Origin: Bacteroidales bacterium
GTDB taxonomy: Bacteria > Bacteroidota > Bacteroidia > Bacteroidales > UBA932
Direction of reading: 5' to 3'
Length of the DNA stretch: 64,000 bases
Assembly (NCBI GenBank): GCA_017437125.1
Contig: JAFSBV010000025.1
Location: 1-64,000, forward strand
Below are positions 7,566 to 18,200 of this stretch, piece after piece. A program made the translations under genes and the position numbers. The stretch's first letter is position 1, and each line of letters begins with the position of its first letter. The notes under the pieces are model-generated. The model worked only from the letters and a program-made list of their open reading frames with translations, was not told the origin of the DNA and made no database searches.

Positions 7566-8729
7566 TTATAGGGTTTCCAGAATCTGCCAGATCTGATAAA
7601 GACCTCTTGGAACGTGGAAGCATCCCTTCCACTTTCCACCCTTCAGGGTCAGGAGGACTTCACCGCGGCGGTTCAGGTAACCGTACCATTCAGGATATTC
7701 TTCATCCTTGAAATGAGTCCACATATAGTCGTGGATCTTCTCGAACCATTCGAGGCACTTTTCATTGCCTGTAAGCTGATATGCCTTTATGAAGCAGATT
7801 GCAGATTCGAGGTGTACCCACCATAGTTTCTGATCCCATTCAAGTTTCTGCATAGGAGCACCCTTGATATCCTGGAAATAGAAGATTCCGCCGTATTCCT
7901 TGTCCCAGCCGAATTCAACTACGCGGAGGGCAATCTCGACGCACTTGTCGATCAGAGCCTTATCATTTCTGCGGATACCGAGGTTCATCATGAACCACAG
8001 AGCCTCAAGGTCATGTCCAGGATTGATCTCACGGCCCTCGAAGCAATCAACAGGGGTTCCGTCAGGAGCTACATTCTCAAGCATCACCCCTAATTCAGGA
8101 TAATAGAATACATTGAGAATCTCGCTGAGGCACTCGTCGATGGTCTTGTCAAGCAGGGTCTTGTCAGGGAGTATGTTCTCAACCTCGAGAGCCATGTTGC
8201 AGATGATCATAGGGAGTGCGAAACCCTTCATAGGACGTGTTCCGGGATATGATTTCTCCCAACGTCCCTTAGGATCATTACGACGGTCAAGAATCCTCTG
8301 GAAAGTCTTGAGCGCGATTTCCTTATACTCCTCGCTGCCTGTAGCCTCAGCAAGCTGGGCAAAAGCCATACAAGCGAATGTGTTCGAGAAGATGTTATAT
8401 GGCTGGATGATAGGCTTTCCTTCGCGGGTCACCGAGAAATAGAAGTCATAATTGCCATCGTGCGCATACTTCTTAAGGAATTCTGCTCCCTGGATTGCGC
8501 AATCAAGCCACTCCTGCTTCTTCTCCAGCTTGTTATACAACATCGCGAACATCCACACTTCCCTTCCCTGAAGCCAGATGAACTTGTCTGTATCAAAGAC
8601 ACTTCCGTCACGATCCAGGCAGCTGAAATATCCGCCATACTCGAGATCTTGTGACTTTTCAAGCCAGAAAGGAAGGACTCTGTCTAAAAGTTCGCTCTTA
8701 TATTGAGCAGCTAGTTTCTTGAAATCCAT
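7566..8729 (-). CDS. N-acylglucosamine 2-epimerase (AGE / renin-binding protein family)
   Basis: The whole 387-residue protein follows the AGE family and resembles mammalian renin-binding protein more than cellobiose 2-epimerases: YGGYFSCLDRDG, WLQGREVWM, NPGHDLEALWF, LEWDQKLWWVHLE and KGCFHVPRGL. Counted from the ATG at 8729, His239, Glu308 and His372 fall at the positions reported as catalytic in characterised AGE enzymes, with Arg56 in the WLQGR motif. The reaction is GlcNAc to ManNAc, or the reverse during sialic-acid breakdown. The open frame extends to 8741, but MDFKK is the better start. It is cytoplasmic and lies after the glycan-operon terminator at 8758-8784, in the same direction. 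Confidence 0.88.
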   Translation of the reverse strand: MDFKKLAAQYKSELLDRVLPFWLEKSQDLEYGGYFSCLDRDGSVFDTDKFIWLQGREVWMFAMLYNKLEKKQEWLDCAIQGAEFLKKYAHDGNYDFYFSVTREGKPIIQPYNIFSNTFACMAFAQLAEATGSEEYKEIALKTFQRILDRRNDPKGRWEKSYPGTRPMKGFALPMIICNMALEVENILPDKTLLDKTIDECLSEILNVFYYPELGVMLENVAPDGTPVDCFEGREINPGHDLEALWFMMNLGIRRNDKALIDKCVEIALRVVEFGWDKEYGGIFYFQDIKGAPMQKLEWDQKLWWVHLESAICFIKAYQLTGNEKCLEWFEKIHDYMWTHFKDEEYPEWYGYLNRRGEVLLTLKGGKWKGCFHVPRGLYQIWQILETL

Positions 8730-8757
8730 TGTAATGGTCAATTAATGTTTTATAATA

Positions 8758-8784
8758 CAGCCGGGAACCGGATGCTCCCGGCTG
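8758..8784 (-). terminator. Terminator at the end of the SusC/SusD operon
   Basis: A perfect 9-bp stem (CAGCCGGGA with TCCCGGCTG) encloses a 9-nt loop. It lies 13 bp after the stop of the BACON lipoprotein gene and is followed on the minus strand by an A/T-rich run. It separates the glycan operon from the epimerase gene, though read-through is possible because I see no consensus promoter between them. Confidence 0.75.
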
Positions 8785-8796
8785 CAGATTTCATGA

Positions 8797-10350
8797 TTAC
8801 TGAATTGGGAAGAGATACTTCTCAACTGTATCCATCCAAGGATCGACAACGTAAGCAGCAAGCATGTTATCCTCACCCTTGATGAAAATGTCAGAATAAG
8901 TAAGACCTGCTGCATTTACAGTGTGGAAGTTCATCTGGATGCTGAACACCTGTAATGCTGCCTTAGGATCAGTTACATCAAGCACAACGATATCTGTGTA
9001 GTCATAGTCGAAGTGACAAGACATAGTAAGTGCAAGATACTTCTTGCCACCAACCTCAGTTGTAGAAATACAGTTGAAGTTCTCCATCCATGATGCTGGT
9101 GACTCCCAAGTCATAGCCCACTCGGCACCATCATAATAGTAGAGGTTGTATGCCCAAGGACCGCCATAAGTGATAGCGAAGAGACCATCAGCGAGTGAAG
9201 CACCTGCTGGAGCTACAACACCTGTTGAAGCATCCCATGAACCGTCGCCGAGATCGATATAAGGATGGTCTGTTACAACGCCGCCCTTAACTTCCCAAAT
9301 GAGAGCATGTCCACCACCATCACAAACATATGCAGTAATGAGAGCGTCCTTAGTGATATCACCCTTTACACGGAAGTTACCCATTTCTGTGCAGTAGAAG
9401 TTAGCAGAATTGTAGTCAACGAGAATCTCATAAGTACCGTCAGCATTAGCCTTATAAAGCTGGAGCTGGCCAGTAGCCCAAGCCTGGTCTGCACCTGAAA
9501 CCATAAGGTTGCCAGCGTCATCAGCATGAACACCACCGGCTACGAATCCGTCAGGAAGAGCTACCTTCTGCGCACCCTCACCTGTAGCAGCATCAGCAGC
9601 CCAGAGCTCACCGTTTGCAGTAAAGTAAACCTTGTCACCAGCGACACCGATACCAACACGACCTGCAGATGCACCAAGTTCAGAAAGTGAGTAAGACCAA
9701 GCGATAGGGCTCCATGCTTCCTGAGAAACAGTGATTACCTTCACAACACCGAGTTCGCTGTAAACATAAAGAGAAGCTGATCTTGCCGGAGAGTTAACTT
9801 CCTGCTCTGCTGCTGTGAAAGTAAGCTTGTCAGTAGTGTAAGCCTTGGTTTCAGCAAGCCAAGGTGAAACACCTTCTGCATAAACGACCTCGTAAGTATA
9901 GTCAACATTATGACCAACTGCTACTTCTACACTTCCACCCTTGAAAGAAATGGTGTAAGCATCTTCAGCAGTCACGTCGATAGCGTTCTTCTGAAGCTGA
10001 GTGATCTTTACAAGAGCTGGCTCAAGACCCTCTACAGCGATTTCAAGAGTAGCTGTACGGTTCTCGTTTGCTGTGTTAGCAAGTGCGTCAATCTTGATTG
10101 AAGCCTCACCTGCCTGTCCTGACTTAGGTGAGATTGAAAGCCACTCGGCAACACCCTCGCCAGTAAGTGTAGCTGTCCAGGCTGCATTTGCTGTAAACTT
10201 CACAGTAACAGGCTCTGCAACTTCTTCAGTACCTGCTGTAGGTATTGTAACCTCTGTTGGAGGGAAATCAAGATGAGGAACAAACTCCTCCTTCTCCTGA
10301 CATGCCATGACAGCGAAAGCTGCCATCAAGAATAAAGCGATTTTTTTCAT
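8797..10350 (-). CDS. BACON-domain surface lipoprotein of the glycan locus
   Basis: A short signal with lipobox VMAC (Cys17) leads into two BACON-type beta domains (about residues 30-120 and 125-212). The first has the typical AAWTATLTGEGVAEWLSISPKSGQAG pattern and both end near ITQLQ / VSQEAW. The rest, about 300 residues, looks like a beta-propeller or jelly-roll glycan-binding part with repeated short strands, related to the C-terminal region of the DUF5018 protein upstream. It is the last gene of the minus-strand operon. The likely role is surface glycan binding (a SusE/F or SGBP analogue). No catalytic motif is visible. Confidence 0.75.
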   Translation of the reverse strand: MKKIALFLMAAFAVMACQEKEEFVPHLDFPPTEVTIPTAGTEEVAEPVTVKFTANAAWTATLTGEGVAEWLSISPKSGQAGEASIKIDALANTANENRTATLEIAVEGLEPALVKITQLQKNAIDVTAEDAYTISFKGGSVEVAVGHNVDYTYEVVYAEGVSPWLAETKAYTTDKLTFTAAEQEVNSPARSASLYVYSELGVVKVITVSQEAWSPIAWSYSLSELGASAGRVGIGVAGDKVYFTANGELWAADAATGEGAQKVALPDGFVAGGVHADDAGNLMVSGADQAWATGQLQLYKANADGTYEILVDYNSANFYCTEMGNFRVKGDITKDALITAYVCDGGGHALIWEVKGGVVTDHPYIDLGDGSWDASTGVVAPAGASLADGLFAITYGGPWAYNLYYYDGAEWAMTWESPASWMENFNCISTTEVGGKKYLALTMSCHFDYDYTDIVVLDVTDPKAALQVFSIQMNFHTVNAAGLTYSDIFIKGEDNMLAAYVVDPWMDTVEKYLFPIQ

Positions 10351-10399
10351 AATAGATAAATAATTAGTTAGTATGAGTAAAAATTAATGTACAATAATA

Positions 10400-11812
10400 T
10401 CAAAGCGTCTCAAGATACTGATCGAAGGCCTTCTTGATGTCATCCCAGTAGTCAAACATCTTTATATGGCACAGGTCGAAGAAGAACATACCCTCGGTCG
10501 AATTGTTGATGCAGGCGTCAACGATATCCGGCATCAGCTTGCCCTGTCCGCCGTTCTCGAATCCTGTAGAGTTTCCGATGTCGGGACCACCAATGTAAGG
10601 AACATCTCCGGCAAAGATAGAGTTCGCTCTCTTGCAGAAACCTTCCATAGTCCATTCGCTGCTGCCATAAATGGATCTGGTTGAAGCATATGCACCAATG
10701 ATCATTATGTCACAGTGATCAGCATAACCGAACTTGCTGTATTCAGGAGATGCCCAGGTATATGAATTACGCGCATTATAATCCGGACTTGCCCAATTGA
10801 CTCCCGAATAATAGTAGCTTGAATACCAGGCACCTACATAGGCACCGAATCTGACGTCCGGATTTACCGAATGTACCCTTTCAGAAGCTTTCTCCATGAA
10901 ATCATGGATATTCTTTGCACGGAACTCCATCCATTTCTTCTGCATGGATGTAACAGGACTGTCAAGATCAGCTGCTCCTGGTGAGAAAATATCAGAAGGC
11001 CAGTCCGCAACATCAGCACCGATATACTCTTCGAACTTGGCACGAGAGACATCAGAGAAGTCGCTCATAAGTTCATAATCGTCATATCGGCAGCGGTCAA
11101 GTATGATTCCTGTGACATCATATGCTGCAAGATCCTCAAGAATGCCGAGAAGATAATCCACGACTTCATCATTCGCAGGATTAAGGAACTTTGTACCCTC
11201 CCCAAGATCCATACAGCTTACAAGGCCGTCTTCCGTATTGATTACAGTTGCCCAGTCTGTACTGATCGAACCATCAAAAAGGGGGCCGCTGTTTCCAAGG
11301 CCATATACGCACTCCTTACCTCCGACCATTGTATTGATTGCTGCAAAGACATCAAGTCCGACCTCGTTTCCGGCATCGATGAAAGCCTGTAGATAATCGA
11401 AATCCGACTTCCTTTCAAGCCATTTATAGGCTCCTTTGACCCAGGCATCCACCTTCGTCAGAGGTTTCTCTATATCGGACTTGAAGAGAAGGCCTGCAGT
11501 TGTAGGACGCACCTCGACAATGACACCGGTAAATCCGGTATCCTTCAGGCGCTTCATATCTTTCCTGATATTGTCCTCACTGTCTGCATAATCCTTGAAA
11601 TTGGCTGCAGCATCAATCCATACAAGACGTGATTTCCCCTCCTTACCGGCAACCGGAGGAACAGGAGTATCCGTCGTATCGGGCTTTTCAGTCTGAGTCG
11701 AATCCTCTCCGGAACCCCAGTTGGGGTTCCATAAAGGTTCGTCAACTTTCTCACCACATGAAACGAAAGCGGCTAACGAAAGACAGATAAATATTTTCCA
11801 GATAAACATCAT
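10400..11812 (-). CDS. GHL10-type putative glycoside hydrolase lipoprotein (paralogue 1)
   Basis: A signal peptide with lipobox FVSC (Cys19) and a Pro/Thr/Asp-rich linker to about residue 55 precede a TIM-barrel domain of the glycosyl-hydrolase-like family 10 (GHL10) / alpha-amylase superfamily type: RLVWIDAAANF, GVIVEVRPTT, GIILDRCRYDDYELMSDFSD, VRFGAYVGAWY and MIIGAYAST. The LDRCRYDD block probably holds the catalytic acid. The gene at 18406-19752 has the same block (FDRVRYDEITSDFSE), so the two are paralogues placed on either side of susC/susD. Both should be outer-membrane lipoproteins that cut the glycan before or during import. Bond and substrate cannot be read from the sequence. Confidence 0.78.
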   Translation of the reverse strand: MMFIWKIFICLSLAAFVSCGEKVDEPLWNPNWGSGEDSTQTEKPDTTDTPVPPVAGKEGKSRLVWIDAAANFKDYADSEDNIRKDMKRLKDTGFTGVIVEVRPTTAGLLFKSDIEKPLTKVDAWVKGAYKWLERKSDFDYLQAFIDAGNEVGLDVFAAINTMVGGKECVYGLGNSGPLFDGSISTDWATVINTEDGLVSCMDLGEGTKFLNPANDEVVDYLLGILEDLAAYDVTGIILDRCRYDDYELMSDFSDVSRAKFEEYIGADVADWPSDIFSPGAADLDSPVTSMQKKWMEFRAKNIHDFMEKASERVHSVNPDVRFGAYVGAWYSSYYYSGVNWASPDYNARNSYTWASPEYSKFGYADHCDIMIIGAYASTRSIYGSSEWTMEGFCKRANSIFAGDVPYIGGPDIGNSTGFENGGQGKLMPDIVDACINNSTEGMFFFDLCHIKMFDYWDDIKKAFDQYLETL

Positions 11813-11831
11813 ATATCATTAAAAGTATCTG

Positions 11832-13517
11832 CTACATGTCGATACAATCAGCGACATAACCGCCGATTACGCCGGCATTGTGGTCGAAGTAATAGATATA
11901 AGCCTTGAAGCCATCTGCTGAAGAAGCCATGACAACATCTGCAGCGGCACAACCCTGGGCAGCAGTCTGATACCATTCTATAGCCGTATCTGCTATCACC
12001 GGAGCACCTTCCTTGATAGATGTAGGTGTCGTAGCGTCAAATACTCTGAGCTGAGGACCGATACCCCACATAGGGAAGTGGCTGGTTGTAAGATGGATTG
12101 CAAATGTAGCATTGTTATATGTCTTTGCCTCCATCACATTCGTATTATAGTTCGTGGTCACATCCAGACTTTCGAGCGGAAGCTGTGCGGCAATTGCACC
12201 ATTACCGTTCACATAAGTGATGGTGTTGGCAGAATAATAGCAAAGCATGACTCCGTCTTCAGGATCGGCAGATGCAGGAACGATCTTGGCAGCATTGGTT
12301 GGAGCGGCACCCCATGAAAGACCGAGACCTGAGAGGTCGATGGTCTCTGTAGAGATCACAGCACCACCCTTCACAACGATTCTTGTATATTTGCTTGTCT
12401 CTGTCACTCCTGCGACACCTTCATGAGTGAGGATTATCACAGCATCAGTATCGATGTTGCCATGAACCTTGAGGTTATATCCGACAGGCACATCGGAAGC
12501 ATTCTCGAAAGAGTGGAAGAGCACCGGTGCAGAATTCACAGAGCTTGTCCTATAGATATTGCATGTGCCGGCAGGCTCTGCATGGTCTGAGATCAGAAGG
12601 TTGCCGCCCTCGTCATTGGTAATGGCTGCGATAGTCACCGCTCCGGCATTGATATCACCCTTCTTGGCACCAGTAAGGCCGTCGAGATATACAGGGACTG
12701 TACCATCGCCAAGAGATACGATAAGATTTCCTTCGATCGATGCAAGAGAAGGATAGACAGTTGCAGTATATTCAGGGAAACCGAGACGGCTTACCGGCTC
12801 GAAGTTGAAGAGCTGACGAACTGATCCGTCACGGAAGCCATAAGGGATCTTGCTCGGATATTTCTTCACAACCTTATAAGTGCATGAAGTCTTGCCATCC
12901 TGAGCGATAACTGTTACCTCCTGCTCATTGTTGTAGTCTTTTTTCACGCTGAGATTTGTCTCGATGGTTGCATGTGCACATGCTGTAGCCTCAGCCTTGA
13001 AACCCTTCAGATCATCCACAGTAAACAGATAGATTTCCTGAGTGGCATCGTTGATGAATCCGTCGATACGATATGGCTCTGTAAGGGCAAAAGTCATAAG
13101 ATTGCACTTCCTTGACTTTGTCCTCTTACCTGTGATGACGATCGGACGGCTCTCACCCTTATTGTTTGTAAACGTGAAATGGTTTTCCTGATTAAGGTCA
13201 AGAACGGTAAGAGGCGGGTCGATCTTGCAGTTAGGAGCGAGCTCCGCTCTGATTCGCAGGCTGGACATATAGATGGTAGTCGGATCCTCGCTTTCCTCAG
13301 GGAAGAACCAAGGAATCTCGATTACATAATAATCCATGTTTTCATCAGCCACGTCGAGCTTTGCAAGCTGCTGATCCACATATTTACCGGTGGTGAAATA
13401 TGCTGTCAAGCTTGTAATTCCCTGACGATCCGCAGTCGGCTCGATATACTGCGGCTTCTGGCATGATGCGAAGGCAGCAAGAGCAACGGCAAGGATCAGA
13501 TAATATATCTTCTTCAT
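11832..13517 (-). CDS. DUF5018 domain surface lipoprotein
   Basis: A signal peptide with lipobox FASC is followed by N-terminal beta domains with the DUF5018 pattern (about residues 30-220: ITSLTAYFT, ETNLSVKKDYNNEQEVTVIAQDGKTSCTYKV). The larger C-terminal part is full of short Gly/Asp turns (GNLIVSLGDGTVPVYLDGLTGAKKGDI), like the BACON protein downstream. DUF5018 proteins are encoded beside SusC/SusD pairs and are thought to bind glycan at the cell surface. A GTG at 13544 would add nine residues. The ATG at 13517 gives a normal signal peptide and starts 17 bp after the susD stop, so I use it. No catalytic residues are evident. Confidence 0.75.
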   Translation of the reverse strand: MKKIYYLILAVALAAFASCQKPQYIEPTADRQGITSLTAYFTTGKYVDQQLAKLDVADENMDYYVIEIPWFFPEESEDPTTIYMSSLRIRAELAPNCKIDPPLTVLDLNQENHFTFTNNKGESRPIVITGKRTKSRKCNLMTFALTEPYRIDGFINDATQEIYLFTVDDLKGFKAEATACAHATIETNLSVKKDYNNEQEVTVIAQDGKTSCTYKVVKKYPSKIPYGFRDGSVRQLFNFEPVSRLGFPEYTATVYPSLASIEGNLIVSLGDGTVPVYLDGLTGAKKGDINAGAVTIAAITNDEGGNLLISDHAEPAGTCNIYRTSSVNSAPVLFHSFENASDVPVGYNLKVHGNIDTDAVIILTHEGVAGVTETSKYTRIVVKGGAVISTETIDLSGLGLSWGAAPTNAAKIVPASADPEDGVMLCYYSANTITYVNGNGAIAAQLPLESLDVTTNYNTNVMEAKTYNNATFAIHLTTSHFPMWGIGPQLRVFDATTPTSIKEGAPVIADTAIEWYQTAAQGCAAADVVMASSADGFKAYIYYFDHNAGVIGGYVADCIDM

Positions 13518-13534
13518 ATTCAATTCAATTATAA

Positions 13535-15199
13535 TTATTTCCACTCTGGATATTGTTCAACTGCGGCATTATTGTCAAGCTCACCTGACGGCATAGGGAA
13601 ACGATACATCTTCTCAGGGAAATTCCTATCCTGATCATCCACAGAAACATATGTATATGTGAATGTACCGTCACCATTGTTCTCTATCTTGAGACCATGC
13701 TGCTGATAGCCTGTAAGTCCTTCAGGATAAGCCTTATGAGCTACCTCCCAACGACGCAGATCCCAGTACCAGAGGCCCTCGTATGCAAGTTCCACCTTGC
13801 GTTCCTGACGGATAGACTCCCAGAGAGCGGAACCTGACTTGTCTGTGTATGAGAGTCCTACACGCGCTCTGATCGCCTTTACGGCTGCATTTGCACCTGC
13901 GATATCATCAAGATGATAGCATGCCTCTGCCTTGTTAAGCAGTACCTCGGCATATCGGAGAACGCTCAATGGCTGTGTGCTTCCCGATAATGCGATCACA
14001 TCATGACCCTCATCGACCATCTTGCGAAGATAGTAGCCTGTTGTCGTACGGCCCTTCGGCTCACGCTCAAGATTCCACTGGCACCATCCGTCCGCGCCGC
14101 CGATAAAAGGCTCGATCGTACGGCCTTTCCAAGGAGCTCCGTTATAAAGAATGGTAGCATGGAAACGAGGCTCAAGTTCTGCATAAGGAGGAGTCTGGGT
14201 AGTTGTGCCATGCCAAGGAGTCCAGTCCGGAAATCCGCCCTTCGCATATTCATATGACTCGACCATCTCCTGTGTCGGAGTTCCGTATCCGCCACCTGCT
14301 TCACCATAGATAGTATAGTCTCCGCCTGGAGTATAATAGAAATCGTATGAATGCATCACATTGCTTGTCCTGTCAAAATGGAACTGAAGGATGGCCTCTG
14401 CATTTCCGACCTTTGTATCCTTGTTGATTGCGTCAGCATAATTGGCTTCAAGAGTGTAGCCGAGCTTCTCGACTTCCTCAGCAGCAGCCTTCACTGCATC
14501 CCAACGCTCTGCATAAAGCATTGCACGTGACATGAATGCCCATGCTGCGCCCTTATCCAGACGTCCGCGTGCTGCAGCCTTTGCAGGAAGGTTTGCCGCT
14601 GCAAACTCAAGATCTGACTGAATGAAGTCCCATCCTTCCGACTCAGTACTGATTGCCTTGTCCTTTGTATAGTTCTCCATATTCTCATCATAGAGAATGA
14701 TGTCCTTGTACCTCTTCATAAGGTCGAAGTATAGATAGGCACGGATGAATTTAAGCTCAGCCTCAAGACGTACCTTGTCTTCATCAGACATCTGGCCGTA
14801 CTTGTAAAGACATGCAATCGCATTGTTCGTCTTCATGATGCCCTGATACCACAGTCTCCAGGTTCCGAGATACGCATCAACATACGAAGCAGTCAGTGTA
14901 GTTGCGAGTCCATAAGAAAGTTCACTCGGAATAAAGCACATCGAGTTGTAGTTATATGAGCCGTACTTGAGCATATCGGTATATGCTTCTGTCAAACCGG
15001 CAACACTCTGACCGGAAAGAACATCATAGACATAAGTGTAAAGATAGTTCACGTGATACTCGGCATTGGAAGTGGTTTCCCACATGACCTTGTCACTGAC
15101 TCTGTCGGTCGGAGTCATGTCGAGGAATGATGTACACGAAGACAAGCCCAATGCCATCACAGATATAATAATTGCCTTATATAATGTTTTCATTTTCAT
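13535..15199 (-). CDS. SusD/RagB-family glycan-binding outer-membrane lipoprotein
   Basis: The 554-residue protein has a lipobox (LSSC), the SusD N-terminal start FLDMTPTDRVSD, helical TPR-like segments (EAELKFIRAYLYFDLMKRY; ALSGSTQPLSVLRYAEVLLNKAEACYHL) and the C-terminal IRQERKVELAYEGLWYWDLRRWEVA motif that marks the family. SusD caps the SusC barrel and holds the glycan for import. It is 6 bp downstream of susC and together they define the polysaccharide-utilisation locus. The ligand is not predictable. The annotated start gives MKMKTL; the Met two codons later is equally possible. Confidence 0.95.
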   Translation of the reverse strand: MKMKTLYKAIIISVMALGLSSCTSFLDMTPTDRVSDKVMWETTSNAEYHVNYLYTYVYDVLSGQSVAGLTEAYTDMLKYGSYNYNSMCFIPSELSYGLATTLTASYVDAYLGTWRLWYQGIMKTNNAIACLYKYGQMSDEDKVRLEAELKFIRAYLYFDLMKRYKDIILYDENMENYTKDKAISTESEGWDFIQSDLEFAAANLPAKAAARGRLDKGAAWAFMSRAMLYAERWDAVKAAAEEVEKLGYTLEANYADAINKDTKVGNAEAILQFHFDRTSNVMHSYDFYYTPGGDYTIYGEAGGGYGTPTQEMVESYEYAKGGFPDWTPWHGTTTQTPPYAELEPRFHATILYNGAPWKGRTIEPFIGGADGWCQWNLEREPKGRTTTGYYLRKMVDEGHDVIALSGSTQPLSVLRYAEVLLNKAEACYHLDDIAGANAAVKAIRARVGLSYTDKSGSALWESIRQERKVELAYEGLWYWDLRRWEVAHKAYPEGLTGYQQHGLKIENNGDGTFTYTYVSVDDQDRNFPEKMYRFPMPSGELDNNAAVEQYPEWK

Positions 15200-15205
15200 G
15201 TCTGT

Positions 15206-18200
15206 TTAGAAAGTAAGCGTAATTCCACCCATTACAAGGCGCTGCTGAGGATAATAACCGTTATTCACACCAGGTGACTCAGGGTCGATGCCCTCAGGAA
15301 GTCCGTCGATAGTGAAAAGGTTCTGTCCCTCGACAAAGAATCTGAGAGCCTCGATGTTGATGCGGCTTGTCAGTCTTGAAGGGAATGTATAACCAAGCTG
15401 GGCTGTCTTGAGACGTACATATGTTCCGTCACGGAGCCAGAATGTGGATGCAAGGCCGTTGTCACCGCCATGTCCAGGTGCTCCGAGAGTCATACGAGGG
15501 AATGTTCCATCCGTATTATAGATGCTGTATGCATTCTCGACAAGGAACAATGGTGAGTTTGCACCTTCCTTGAAAGTCTGAGTCCATACGGTATTGTCAT
15601 CCATATAGTTGTAGTATGTACCTGTGAGCGACACATCGAAGAGGGCTCCACCTGTGAACTGAGCATTGAAATCGATGCCGTTCCATGCGAAATCAAGGTT
15701 AAGACCGTATGTCAGCTCAGGACGGTTTGTGCGTCCTACCTTTCCTCTGTCGTCCCAGTCGATCTTTCCGTCACCATTGAGGTCAACATACTTGATGTCA
15801 CCGACACAAGGACGTGTTCCATACCATGCTGAATTGTCGATTTCCTCTTCACTTCTGTACAGGCCGTCTGCAGTCCATGCCATGATAGCTCCGAGAGGAG
15901 TACCTACAACCTTCTGAATGTCAGGTGTATTAGGCTCATCCTGATATATAAGCCAGCGGCTTCTTGCATATGTGACAGTAGCACTTATGCCATACTGGAA
16001 AGGCTTTCCGCCAAGCAGGAAGTGGTTCCTGTGAGAAACCATAACGTCAATACCCTTTGTATCATATGCATTATGATTTATATAAGACATATAATATCCA
16101 CCCATTGAAGAAGGATAGCCGGATGACTGAGCCGTGAGCATGTCGAATACATAATTGTAGAATCCGTCAATCTCAGCTGAAAGTTTGCCGTTCCAAAGGC
16201 TGAGGTCGAATCCGACATTGTAAGAAAGACTCTTCTCCCATGTAAGATCCATGTTGGCAATACCAGAATCTCCATAAGCAGGATTTACAGAACCATCTCC
16301 GTAGATGACCTGAGAATAATACTTGGAATAGTTGTTTGCAAACATATACGCATTTGTTCCAAGGTCATTTCCAAGCAATGCAACCGAGCCACGGATCTTG
16401 AGGTCATCAAGAGCGGTAAAGTTCTCCATCCAAGGCTCCTTTGACACGTTCCATGCAGCGGATGCAGAAGGGAAGAATCCCCAACGGGTCTCGCGCATTC
16501 CGGCGAACTTGTATGATCCGTCATAACGTCCTGTGAACTCGGCGAGATACCTCTCATCCCAGTTGTAACGGGCACGGAACACATAACCGGCCGATCTGGA
16601 AGCATCGCTTGAACCAGATATAGGAGAGTCGGTAGGCTGTCCATAGCTGAGCTCCGGAAGAGATGCGAACGGAAGCAGCTTTGCATAAGCGGAATGTGCA
16701 TTTGACCTATAGTCATTGACTTCAGCAAGGGCAAGAAGGTCGATATAATGCTTTCCGAATGTATTTGTGTAAGTAACGCCTCCCTGACCTGTCATTCTCT
16801 GATAGTAAGACGTTCCCTCACCAAGATTCACTCCGTTTCCTGTACCACGAGGGTCTGCCATCTCAAGCCACTGTCCGTCACTATAAGCCATGGTTGAGTA
16901 AGGAGTGTTAAGGTTCTTGTTCATGGATGCACCGTAATCAAATGCACCTGAAACCTTGAACTGAAGTCCCTTTACCCAAGGAACATCATAAGAAAGAGAT
17001 GCATTTGCCGACAGATCGATTCCGCGGGTCTTCTTATATCCTGACTCATATATGGCAGCAAGAGGAGACTGTGGAAGCGAGGTGTTCTTCTTGAGGGTAG
17101 AAGTATATAATCCGTTGTATGTCTCAGGAAGATACGGATGCATGATGATAGTCTGGCTCGCGATGGAAAGCCAGCCTGTCTCACCGAGGTAAGAGTTTGC
17201 ATCAGTACCACCGGCAGCATAACCAGGAGTCTGTCGGTTTGAAAATACGCCGGAAAGTCCCATTGTGAACTTGAAGTTCTTTGCAAACTGGGATTCAAGG
17301 TTCGTACGGACATTGTATCTGTTATATCCGAAGTTGTCGATATTACCTTTCTGGCCGAGGTAACCGAATGAAGCAAAATACTTTGACTGGTCGTTACCAC
17401 CCTGCACGGTAATGTTCTGCTTCTGTGTGAAACCTGTACCGAACACCTTGTCAATATAGTTTACATTGTCCCAACCGTCAGTCGGATCGCCGTTCGTCAT
17501 CATATCCACCTGCTCTTTTGTATAGACAGGAACATAATCAGACTCGCTTGCAATAGCACCCGAAGCAAGCTTATCCATCATGTCCGCCACATTATAATAA
17601 TAAGCGAACTGAGGACCGTCCATGAACTCAGGGAAGTTTGCGTTCATAGATGCTCCGAAGGTTGCGTTATAAGTGATCTTCGGTTTTCCGGTCTGTCCTT
17701 TCTTGGTAGTGATGATGATGATACCGTTTGCGGCCTGAAGACCGTAAACCGCTGCTGATGCACCGTCCTTGAGCACTGAAATACTCTCAATATCATAAGG
17801 ATCGATGTCATTGATGTCGTCAACAGGGAATCCGTCAACTACATACTTGGCATCATATTGAGAACCACGGATACGGAGGGATGCCTGGTCAAGACCCGGC
17901 TCACCGGATTCCTGAACGGAAGATACTCCGGAAAGCTTACCAGCAAGGAGCTGGGATACGTTTGTTGCCGGAGCCTTGAGGAGTTCATCTCCCTTCATGG
18001 CTGAAACCGCACTGGTCATGGATGACTTCTTCTGCACACCATAACCGACGACGATTGTTTCTTCAAGGAATGTTGCATCCTCAGTCATAGTGACATCCAG
18101 CTTAGTAAGATTTCCGTCACATGTAAATGTCTGATCTCCCAGACCCATGCTGGTAAACAGCACTACATCACCAGTCTTGAGACCGGAAAGCACATAATCA

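Noticed and set aside
7566..8729. Cellobiose 2-epimerase instead of GlcNAc 2-epimerase
   Set aside because: The sequence follows renin-binding protein closely (NPGHDLEALWF, KGCFHVPRG). Cellobiose epimerases of Bacteroides have a different N-terminus and motif set.
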